From NCBI GenBank assembly GCA_900553125.1, contig USCB01000021.1, positions 1 to 30,023 on the forward strand: a DNA stretch of 30,023 bases. Reading direction: 5' to 3'. The position numbers and the translations under genes are program-made. The first letter of the stretch is position 1. Each line of letters starts with the position of its first letter. The notes below the pieces were generated by a model that saw nothing but the letters and a program-made list of their open reading frames with translations, was not told the origin of the DNA and did no database searches. Source of the stretch: an uncultured Clostridium sp. (GTDB taxonomy: Bacteria > Bacillota > Clostridia > TANB77 > CAG-508). Of this stretch, positions 24,221 to 30,023 are shown one piece after another.

Positions 24221-25291
24221 TTATTCTTGTTTTTCTTTTTCTTCCTTTTTTGCATTCTTTTTTTCAGTTTTTATTTTTTCTTCAGCTTTTATGTATTCTT
24301 CAGCAATTTTATAGATATACTCATCTATTTCGCTAATATTTTCTTCCTTTTTATTTTCTTTGAGATTTGTTATTTTTTCTTCTAATATACTTAAAGCCTC
24401 TTTTGCAACTTGACTATTCACATCACTAAAATTCTTATCTTTTGATTTTTCTCTAATTTTCTTCAACTCTTCAGTTTCAATTTCTCCATCTTTTTGTTTT
24501 GCAATATATCCAATAAAAGTCATTAATTCCTCTGGTGTAAATTCTTTTAAATATTTATTTTCACCCATATTTTGCATTCTTTCTATTATATTTCTTTTTA
24601 AAAAAGTTTCTTCACCAAATACAACATTTTCAGACATTCTTTTTCTAGTATTTTTTCTATTTTGTTTATCTTTACTATTTTCTTTATCTTCTTTCTTCTT
24701 TTTTCTTACATCTTTTTCCTCTTCTATTTTTTCTTCGTTTCCATTCCATATTTTTCTTAGGTTTCTTTTAATCTCATTTATTCTTCCATCGCTATTTTCC
24801 TGCTCATCTTCTTCTTTTCTCCATATTTTTCTCAATTTCTTTGCTATCTCTCCCATAGTTTTCTTTACTTTACTAATTAATTTACTTTCTTTTGTTTCTT
24901 TTTCTATTATAGCATCTAGTTTCTTTTCTTCATCCTTTTTCCTTTCTTTCGCTCTTTCTATCCTAGCTTTATGATTTCTATATTTTTTTCCATCTTTACT
25001 CCAAAAAAATACCTTTGAGAATTTTAGTTTTGCAAATGGTCCAGCCTTTTCTTCCATTTTTTCTATACGTTTTTCTAAATTTTCTATTCTCTTATCTTCT
25101 TTTTGAACATTTTCTTCTACTTTTGCGCCTTCTTTTCTTAGAATGTCGGCACGTTTTTCTCTATTATTTTTTTCTTCCTTTAATTCTGCATATCTTTCAA
25201 TTTCATCTTCTGCTAAACCTGCATTAATTAAATCTTCTAATATTTCATCAAAATCTTTAACTCTTGACATAATACTTCTTTTTAATCCCAT
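24221..25291 (-). CDS. Highly charged coiled-coil protein at the head of the secretion block, unknown
   Basis: The 356-residue protein is very rich in Lys and Glu, with long predicted helices (about 35-75, 105-140, 180-225, 300-356) and no signal or membrane segment, so it should be cytoplasmic. Two short similar basic pieces, KKLRKIWR and RNLRKIWN, suggest a small internal repeat. A central part (about 220-310, with EFTPEELMTFIGYI) looks more globular. I do not recognise a family. GAGGTGA precedes the ATG, and the leader is only about 12 bases from the predicted start point. It could be a cytoplasmic scaffold, a chaperone-like adaptor or an unrelated gene that happens to precede the operon. 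Confidence 0.75.
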   Translation of the reverse strand: MGLKRSIMSRVKDFDEILEDLINAGLAEDEIERYAELKEEKNNREKRADILRKEGAKVEENVQKEDKRIENLEKRIEKMEEKAGPFAKLKFSKVFFWSKDGKKYRNHKARIERAKERKKDEEKKLDAIIEKETKESKLISKVKKTMGEIAKKLRKIWRKEEDEQENSDGRINEIKRNLRKIWNGNEEKIEEEKDVRKKKKEDKENSKDKQNRKNTRKRMSENVVFGEETFLKRNIIERMQNMGENKYLKEFTPEELMTFIGYIAKQKDGEIETEELKKIREKSKDKNFSDVNSQVAKEALSILEEKITNLKENKKEENISEIDEYIYKIAEEYIKAEEKIKTEKKNAKKEEKEKQE

Positions 25292-25311
25292 TTTTTATCA
25301 CCTCATATTTA

Positions 25312-25340
25312 ATTTTACAGTAAAATCCGTGATTTGTCAA
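25312..25340 (-). promoter_or_regulatory. Strong promoter at the head of the secretion block
   Basis: On the minus strand TTGACA (25335-25340) and TAAAAT (25312-25317) are 17 bases apart. The start point near 25305 gives a very short leader. It is back to back with the deacetylase promoter. Confidence 0.8.
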
Positions 25341-25378
25341 CACCCGCCTGATTTTCAAGCATTTTCACCACATTACTA

Positions 25379-25407
25379 TTGAAATTTTATTTAATTTGTT
25401 TTAAAAT
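25379..25407 (+). promoter_or_regulatory. Promoter of the polysaccharide deacetylase
   Basis: TTGAAA (25379-25384) and TAAAAT (25402-25407) are 17 bases apart. Transcription would start near 25414, just before AAAGGAGG. Confidence 0.65.
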
Positions 25408-25430
25408 AATTCCGAAAGGAGGTTGTATTA

Positions 25431-26231
25431 TTGAAAAATATAGTAAAATCAATGCTTTTATTATCTTTAATTATATTAGTATTTGTAGTTTTATATTTAT
25501 ACAAAAACCCAAAAATAGCTGTACTTTGCTACCATAATATAGCTACACAAGACGAAAAAAATAATTTTCCTGATGAATCAGATTGGACTATTACCACAGA
25601 TAATTTTAAGGAACAATTGGATTATTTAAAAAATAATAACTATAAAACTCTAACAATGGACGAATTTTATAGATGGAAAAACAAAGAATTAAACTTACCA
25701 TATAAAAGTGTTCTTATAACTTTTGATGATGGTTTTTTATCTAACTATGAATATGCTTTTAAACTACTAAAAGAATATAACATGAATGCAACTGTCTTTG
25801 TTGTTGGTTCTTTTATAGAAAATTCTACTCAAAATACTTGGGATGGAAATATAAAAACATATATGACAAAAGATATATTAAATAATATTGAACTTGAATA
25901 TCCGAACATTGAAATTTATTCTCATTCTTATAATTTACATTATCAAGGTGCTATTAATCAAGATGAAAATATACTTGAAAATGATATAAATAATTTTAAT
26001 GATTTTTATAAAAAAACTGATATATTTTGTTATCCATTTGGTAAATATAACGAAAAAATAAAAAATGTTTTAAAAGATAATAATTTTAAACTTGCCTTTA
26101 AATATGGTCCAAATAAAAATGATTATAAAAAAGCAGGAAGAAGTGATAATAATTTTGAAATTCCTAGACTTAATGTATCTCACGGTATGAGTATCTTTAA
26201 ATTTGGTTTAAGACTTTTGATGTATAATTAA
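25431..26231 (+). CDS. Membrane-anchored polysaccharide deacetylase (NodB domain, PgaB/IcaB type)
   Basis: The 266-residue enzyme starts at TTG with AAAGGAGG upstream. One N-terminal helix (about 5-25) anchors it outside the membrane. The NodB domain has CYHNI near 33, TFDDG at 97-101 (Asp99 catalytic, Asp100 metal) and the H-x4-H pair His165/His170 in SHSYNLH. That spacing is typical of PgaB/IcaB-like N-deacetylases and differs from the H-x3-H of peptidoglycan deacetylases. YPFG at 201-204 and a final RLNVSHG complete the fold. It likely removes acetyl groups from N-acetylglucosamine-containing surface polymer. It is divergent from the secretion block; no functional tie is shown. Confidence 0.88.
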   Translation: MKNIVKSMLLLSLIILVFVVLYLYKNPKIAVLCYHNIATQDEKNNFPDESDWTITTDNFKEQLDYLKNNNYKTLTMDEFYRWKNKELNLPYKSVLITFDDGFLSNYEYAFKLLKEYNMNATVFVVGSFIENSTQNTWDGNIKTYMTKDILNNIELEYPNIEIYSHSYNLHYQGAINQDENILENDINNFNDFYKKTDIFCYPFGKYNEKIKNVLKDNNFKLAFKYGPNKNDYKKAGRSDNNFEIPRLNVSHGMSIFKFGLRLLMYN

Positions 26232-26253
26232 TTCTTTGTTGATTTCAGAGAAA

Positions 26254-26276
26254 AAAGAGGGAATTTATCCCTCTTT
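26254..26276. terminator. Terminator between the deacetylase and the toxin-antitoxin remnants
   Basis: AAAGAGGGA (26254-26262) pairs with TCCCTCTTT (26268-26276) around a 5-base loop. A six-base A-run on the left gives a T-run for the minus strand; on the plus strand the T-run is short. It probably serves both directions. Confidence 0.75.
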
Positions 26277-26300
26277 CCGATTAATCTAGCCTAGTAATCA

Positions 26301-26348
26301 TTATTTAAAGCCTCTAATTACATCCTCTGTTCTTACTATAATATCCAT
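26301..26348 (-). pseudogene. Remnant of an MNT nucleotidyltransferase (antitoxin) gene
   Basis: The 15-codon piece MDIIVRTEDVIRGFK then stop matches DVDIIVRTEDVIGGFK of the intact antitoxin next door. At DNA level 26307-26347 aligns with 26563-26603 at 36 of 41 positions. Nothing else of the gene remains, so this is a decayed duplicate. Confidence 0.65.
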
Positions 26349-26349
26349 T

Positions 26350-26391
26350 TTATTTCTCTTCATAAAATAATACTGGATAAATAACTTTCAT
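26350..26391 (-). pseudogene. Truncated HicB-like antitoxin start
   Basis: A strong TTGGAGGT ribosome binding site is followed by ATG and 12 further codons (MKVIYPVLFYEEK), then TAA. This is the typical opening of HicB antitoxins, recognised from memory. The rest is missing and is replaced by the MNT remnant. No HicA gene is seen. A working 13-residue peptide is unlikely. Confidence 0.45.
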
Positions 26392-26421
26392 AATCTACCT
26401 CCAAAGATTTATTATTTTTTA

Positions 26422-26727
26422 TCATTTTGAATCTGCACTATAAACTAAAACTTCTTCTAAATCCTCATCTTCTAATAAAGAATCTTTTATACTTCCAGTT
26501 GTAATTATATCAACTTTCTTATTTAATGCCTCTTCCAAGGCACACTTTACTTCAACAATTTTAAATCCCCCAATTACGTCCTCTGTTCTTACTATAATGT
26601 CCACATCACTATCTTCTTTTTGCTTTTTCTTTGCATATGAACCAAAAACCCAAACATATATTAAATTATATTGTATGGCAATTGGCTTTATTTTTTCTGT
26701 TATTTTTTCTAATTCTGACACTTTCAT
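26422..26727 (-). CDS. mntA: MntA-type nucleotidyltransferase antitoxin
   Basis: The 101-residue protein is a minimal nucleotidyltransferase (MNT). GSYA starts at Gly29-Ser30 and SDVD gives Asp41 and Asp43 as metal ligands; VDII near 72-75 may supply the third acidic residue. In characterised HepT/MntA pairs MntA attaches AMP to the Tyr of the HepT RX4HXY motif and so blocks the toxin. It overlaps the HepT-like gene by four bases (ATGA), so the two are translated together. Acidic residues dominate the C terminus. A fragment of the same gene lies just downstream. Confidence 0.85.
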   Translation of the reverse strand: MKVSELEKITEKIKPIAIQYNLIYVWVFGSYAKKKQKEDSDVDIIVRTEDVIGGFKIVEVKCALEEALNKKVDIITTGSIKDSLLEDEDLEEVLVYSADSK

Positions 26728-27089
26728 GCCTCCTCTTTTAAAATTCTTTTACAAAACTCTTTTATTTTATCAATTTCATTTTCTATTACATCCCATAATA
26801 TTGCTTTATCAATTGTTTCATAATTATGCACCACTATATCTCTCATTCCAGCTATATTCCTCCATGGAATTTCATTGTGTTTATTTCTAAAATCCATAGG
26901 AATTTTTTTTACTAATTCTCCAATCTGCGTTACTGGTGTTAAGACTGCATTTTGATATATTTTATTATTTTCAAATTTTTCATATTCGTCACCAAAGTAT
27001 ATTTTTGTTTCTAATATTATATTGCAGTGTTTTATTATTGTTTGAAGAATTTTCTTTGTTCTTTCATCTATATTATTATTATATTCCAT
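26724..27089 (-). CDS. hepT: HepT-type HEPN ribonuclease toxin (DUF86-like)
   Basis: The 121-residue protein is mainly helical and carries RDIVVHNY (Arg83 to Tyr90), the RX4HXY motif of HEPN RNases; Arg83 and His88 are the expected catalytic pair. Family members cut RNA such as tRNA and are blocked when their motif Tyr is AMPylated by the partner MntA. The start is ATG 27089 with AAGGAGAGG upstream; a longer frame reaching 27137 would run through the tRNA terminator hairpin and has no ribosome binding site. The gene is first in a two-gene operon. No promoter is obvious in the short space after the tRNA terminator. Confidence 0.87.
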   Translation of the reverse strand: MEYNNNIDERTKKILQTIIKHCNIILETKIYFGDEYEKFENNKIYQNAVLTPVTQIGELVKKIPMDFRNKHNEIPWRNIAGMRDIVVHNYETIDKAILWDVIENEIDKIKEFCKRILKEEA

Positions 27090-27110
27090 ATATTTCCTCT
27101 CCTTCTTACA

Positions 27111-27151
27111 AAAAAACAACAAGAAAGTGTTATCCATTTCTTGTTGTTTTT
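27111..27151 (-). terminator. Terminator after tRNA-Ser(GCU)
   Basis: A perfect 15-bp stem (27112-27126 with 27137-27151) with a 10-base loop is followed on the minus strand by a T-run. It separates the tRNA from the toxin-antitoxin genes. The stem is strong, yet the toxin gene begins only 22 bases beyond it. Confidence 0.85.
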
Positions 27152-27174
27152 ATCCGCGTAATCATAACGCTTTC

Positions 27175-27264
27175 TGGCGGAGAAAGAGGGGTTCGAACCC
27201 TCGCGCCGATTACTCGACCTAACAGTTTAGCAAACTGTCCCCTTCACCACTTGGGTATTTCTCC
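27175..27264 (-). tRNA. tRNA-Ser(GCU)
   Basis: The minus strand begins GGAGAAATACCCAAGTGGTG and ends with GGTTCGAACCCC, TTTCTCC, G and an encoded CCA. The anticodon loop within CAGTTTGCTAAACTG reads GCU, and a long variable arm (GTCGAGTAATCGGC) confirms a class II serine tRNA. The acceptor stem GGAGAAA/TTTCTCC pairs fully. Confidence 0.95.
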
Positions 27265-27285
27265 AAATTGTATATATAAAATTAT

Positions 27286-27326
27286 AAAAAAATCGTAGAA
27301 TATTGTTTTATGACAATTTTTCTACG
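27286..27326 (-). terminator. Terminator-like hairpin between the two tRNA-Ser genes
   Basis: On the minus strand CGTAGAA pairs with TTCTACG and an inner ATTGT pairs with ACAAT across a small bulge, followed by a run of seven T (27286-27292). It would end the tRNA-Ser(UGA) transcript; otherwise it is a processing hairpin between two co-transcribed tRNAs. Confidence 0.65.
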
Positions 27327-27334
27327 TTCTTTTT

Positions 27335-27426
<92 letters not shown>

Positions 27427-27459
27427 AACTGTCTTTAGCTTTTGCTAAGAACAGTTTAT

Positions 27460-27489
27460 ATACTAACATATTTGGCTATCGTTTGTCAA
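27460..27489 (-). promoter_or_regulatory. Promoter of the tRNA-Ser genes
   Basis: On the minus strand TTGACA (27484-27489) precedes TAGTAT (27460-27465) by 18 bases. The short leader contains an imperfect hairpin (27428-27457) before the tRNA-Ser(UGA) 5' end. Confidence 0.7.
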
Positions 27490-27532
27490 TAGTTTTTTGT
27501 TATTTTTTTTATTTGTTTTATATGCCATATTA

Positions 27533-27562
27533 ATAAAAATTAGACGAAGTTTTACCTTCGCC
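27533..27562 (-). terminator. Terminator after the DUF4190-like gene
   Basis: On the minus strand GGCGAAG (27556-27562) pairs with CTTCGTC (27543-27549), one G-T pair included, around a 6-base loop; TAATTTTTATT follows. The interval 27427-27576 otherwise holds only the tRNA promoter. Confidence 0.7.
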
Positions 27563-27576
27563 CAAAATATAATTTA

Positions 27577-27852
27577 TTATAAATACGCATTTAAAATAAT
27601 CAATATAACTGCACTTATATACAAAAATGCACATAAAGATATTCCCACAATTCCAGTAATTAAACCAGCTTTTCCTAATCTGCTACCAAATTTTTTTATA
27701 GTTTTTGTACCAAATATTATTGCAATTATACTTGTAGGAATACTAATATACCAAAACAAACTAAATACAATAGATATAATTCCTAATGTCAAACTAGCAA
27801 CTGACATTGCACTTTTATTCTTATCTTTTAATTCCTTTTTTTCTTCACTCAT
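27577..27852 (-). CDS. DUF4190-like small membrane protein
   Basis: The 91-residue protein has a charged N terminus (MSEEKKELKDKNKS) and two or three helices (about 15-43 and 55-90) with the pattern SVASLTLGIISIVF, IIFGTKTIK and GKAGLITGIVGI. That pattern is characteristic of DUF4190 domains. The function of the family is unknown. ATG 27852 has GGGGGA seven bases upstream; a TTG two codons earlier overlaps the ribosome binding site. It follows the beta-propeller gene by 17 bases and is probably in its operon. Confidence 0.82.
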   Translation of the reverse strand: MSEEKKELKDKNKSAMSVASLTLGIISIVFSLFWYISIPTSIIAIIFGTKTIKKFGSRLGKAGLITGIVGISLCAFLYISAVILIILNAYL

Positions 27853-27869
27853 AATCAAATCCCCCTAAA

Positions 27870-29894
27870 CTACTTTGTATTTTCCTTCAATTTTAATTCT
27901 GAAATCAAACTTAAGTCATCAATTTTATTTACTTTTATCATATCTTCTGAAACTGTAAATAAATCATTTTCAATCCATAATCCCCTTAAAAGTTTTGTAT
28001 CATAGTAACTTCCATGAACAAGAAATCCCTGGTTAGAATCTCTTTCATGTTCTATGATTCCCTTTAATTTAAAACCTTCATTTAAATTTATGTTATACAC
28101 AAAATAACCTTCAGATGTATATTTATCATTATAATATATATATGATTTTTCTACTCCGCCAATATTTGTTTCATCTGCACTTATTTCAAAATTTGATGGA
28201 TATTTATTTACAGGTATAGCTAACAATTCCTTTTCTTTTGAAAATAATAGTGCTTTATGATTAGTAAGTATAGCTGATGTTGTTCTTCTATCCCCTATTA
28301 TTGTTTGAGAAATTTGAATAGGATTATTAACATCACTAACATCAAATAATGCCATTTTCATTCCGGTTATAACTGCTGATGTACTCATAACTTTTCCTGA
28401 TGAATTCCTGTTTATTTTTTCCTCTGTTTGCATTCCAATTCCAATAATGTGATTTTCATCATATGGATGTAAATAAGTACTATATCCTGGTATTTTCAAT
28501 TCTCCAAGAGTCTTTGGATTTGATGGTGTTGATAAATCTATTACATATAATGGGTCAGTATTTTTATAAGTAACCATGTAAGCCTTGTTTCCTAAAAATC
28601 TAGTAGAATACATCTTTTCTCCTTTTGAGAGATATTCTGTTTCTCCTATGTTTTTTAGATTTTTATCAAAAACCACTATTCTAGACCCTTCTTGACTCTG
28701 TAATGCTATTCTCAAATTTTCTTCATATTCATCAATTGAGAATTGATTTATTGTTTTTCCTTTAACTTTCGTCTTATTTTTATATTGTAAATTTCCCTGT
28801 TCACTTATATTAAATTTATATATTGTTGTATATGTATCATAATCAGTATCATATTCTTCAATATCTTTTATATATCCAATTATTCCTTTTTTGGCAAGTG
28901 TACTTATATTATCTTTTATAGATATAGTTTCATTATTATAGCTATTATTTAATAAATAAATATTATTTTCAGAAATATATGCATTTTGAACATCAAACAA
29001 ATATGCACTAACTTTTACACTCTCTTCTTTATTTAAATCCAAACTTGATATTATTGTTTGATATTTGCTTTCTTTATTTTTTAAATATTTAATATTATTT
29101 AAACCAATTTCCTTATTTTCTGTATTTTCATTATAATATGTAACAATTTCCTTACCTTGTTTTTGCATTTGATCTGAACATATTACAAATAGCTTTCCAT
29201 TTATACATCTTGATGTATAATATTTTGAATATAATGTATATTCTTCAATTTTTTCAGGTGCAGACTTACTTTCAATATTGTAAATCATTACCCTAGTATC
29301 ATTTTTGCTATATGAAATGTGTTTTGTACAAATAATTGCAATTTTATTTTCATATAAAATAATATCCTCTGGAACGAAATAATTGTCAGGCTTTATTTTT
29401 GATTCAACTTTAATATTATATGTGTCTTCAACATTTGTAATTATAACATTATCCTCTGATATTGAATAAATATAATTTCCATCTGTTTTAGTAATATCTG
29501 CCTCATCAACATTTTCTACTTGAATATTTGTTGTAGAATAATCTTTCTTAGTTTCATTACTGCTAGTTGTTTTGCTATTACTATCAATTGCTGTTCCCAC
29601 ACTATTTATCCCCGTATCATACCAAGAATTAGTTACAGTACCACGATTATACATTTTAGGTATTATTAATTCATTGTTCATTAAACTAAATGGTATTCCT
29701 CCAAACATCAAAGGCAACATAGACTTATCATAATAACTATAATTATCATTCTCATAAATTGACATAAGTTGTTTTTGTGATTTTATACTAATAAATTCAT
29801 TTTCACTTTCCTTTGACCTACAAATTCTAAATCCAATTATACTAATTATTATTAATATAATTAGCAACAATATAAATATTTTTCTTTTTTTCAA
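27870..29894 (-). CDS. Membrane-anchored secreted beta-propeller protein (Beta_propel family)
   Basis: The 674-residue protein starts at TTG with AGGGGGAA nine bases upstream. One N-terminal helix (about 6-24) anchors it; the rest should lie outside the cell. VENVDEADITKTDGNYIYSI (residues 126-145) is the hallmark opening of the Beta_propel family (secreted proteins with a C-terminal propeller distantly like WD40). Repeated blade-like pieces follow (RIVVFDKNLKNIG, PLYVIDLSTPSNPKTLGEL, MALFDVSDVNNPIQIS). The biochemical role is unknown; such propellers usually bind protein or polymer. The length is typical. The DUF4190-like gene follows closely. Confidence 0.87.
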   Translation of the reverse strand: MKKRKIFILLLIILIIISIIGFRICRSKESENEFISIKSQKQLMSIYENDNYSYYDKSMLPLMFGGIPFSLMNNELIIPKMYNRGTVTNSWYDTGINSVGTAIDSNSKTTSSNETKKDYSTTNIQVENVDEADITKTDGNYIYSISEDNVIITNVEDTYNIKVESKIKPDNYFVPEDIILYENKIAIICTKHISYSKNDTRVMIYNIESKSAPEKIEEYTLYSKYYTSRCINGKLFVICSDQMQKQGKEIVTYYNENTENKEIGLNNIKYLKNKESKYQTIISSLDLNKEESVKVSAYLFDVQNAYISENNIYLLNNSYNNETISIKDNISTLAKKGIIGYIKDIEEYDTDYDTYTTIYKFNISEQGNLQYKNKTKVKGKTINQFSIDEYEENLRIALQSQEGSRIVVFDKNLKNIGETEYLSKGEKMYSTRFLGNKAYMVTYKNTDPLYVIDLSTPSNPKTLGELKIPGYSTYLHPYDENHIIGIGMQTEEKINRNSSGKVMSTSAVITGMKMALFDVSDVNNPIQISQTIIGDRRTTSAILTNHKALLFSKEKELLAIPVNKYPSNFEISADETNIGGVEKSYIYYNDKYTSEGYFVYNINLNEGFKLKGIIEHERDSNQGFLVHGSYYDTKLLRGLWIENDLFTVSEDMIKVNKIDDLSLISELKLKENTK

Positions 29895-29918
29895 TATTAA
29901 TTCCCCCTTATAGATATA

Positions 29919-29947
29919 ATTATAATAAAAAATATTTATTTTGGCAA
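29919..29947 (-). promoter_or_regulatory. Promoter of the beta-propeller gene
   Basis: On the minus strand TTGCCA (29942-29947) and TATAAT (29919-29924) are 17 bases apart. The start point falls about 18 bases before the TTG codon. From 29948 to the window end (30023) I see no gene. Confidence 0.7.
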
Positions 29948-30023
29948 TAAAATAAAAAAATCTTCTATAATTTATGAAAAACTAAAATCATAAGTAGGAG
30001 CTGAGGCAGTAATACTAATTAAT

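Noticed and set aside
27090..27137. Longer N terminus for the HepT-like toxin
   Set aside because: It would read through the tRNA terminator hairpin; ATG 27089 has a strong ribosome binding site.
27497..27868. Plus-strand open frame across the DUF4190-like gene
   Set aside because: Antisense to a recognisable small membrane protein with its own ribosome binding site and terminator.

Overview
The window is a strongly AT-rich bacterial chromosome segment, most likely from an anaerobic gut-type Firmicute (Clostridia or a near relative). The reasons are the 2-hydroxyacyl-CoA dehydratase activase-type protein, strong AGGAGG-type ribosome binding sites, frequent TTG starts followed by AAA codons, sigma-A promoters of the TTGACA-N17-TATAAT type, and single-membrane (Gram-positive) export signals. 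The species cannot be named from the sequence alone.

Layout. Positions 1-52 are a perfect 52-bp palindrome. On the plus strand follow a 1416-residue activase/dehydratase-like protein (114-4364) and a membrane-anchored J-domain protein (4429-5085). A 60-residue two-helix membrane protein (5113-5295) faces them on the minus strand with its own promoter. The main content is a ~20-kb minus-strand block (about 25.3 kb down to 5.4 kb, read right to left) encoding a type IV secretion (T4SS)-like machine. In transcription order it holds a charged coiled-coil protein, five small VirB2/TrbC-like two-helix proteins, a PrgI/VirB3-like protein, a TraC/VirB4-N-like membrane protein with an AT-hook-like tail, the VirB4 ATPase, three tandem paralogous VirB6-like proteins, and a large Asn-rich anchored protein. 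It continues with an M15 peptidase, a VirB8-like (NTF2-type) protein, an NlpC/P60 hydrolase with a frame break at its N terminus, a second VirB8-like protein, a fourth VirB6-like protein interrupted by an NlpC/P60 domain and split over two overlapping genes, and a third VirB8-like protein. It ends at a strong bidirectional terminator.

To the right are a divergently transcribed PgaB/IcaB-type polysaccharide deacetylase, a scar of decayed toxin-antitoxin genes (a HicB-like start and an MNT fragment), an intact HepT/MntA-type toxin-antitoxin pair, two tRNA-Ser genes (UGA and GCU), a DUF4190-like membrane protein and a secreted beta-propeller protein.

Interpretation. The block has the ATPase, inner-membrane, pilin-like, VirB8-like and wall-hydrolase parts of a Gram-positive T4SS. 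No relaxase, VirD4 coupling protein, replication gene, integrase or recognisable oriT lies in this window. It may be one half of an integrative conjugative element whose DNA-processing genes lie elsewhere, or a dedicated export, uptake or contact apparatus. The unusual parts are the wall-active domains built into VirB6-like proteins, the multiplied VirB2/VirB6/VirB8 components, and the repeated terminators that separate pilin genes from core-machine genes.
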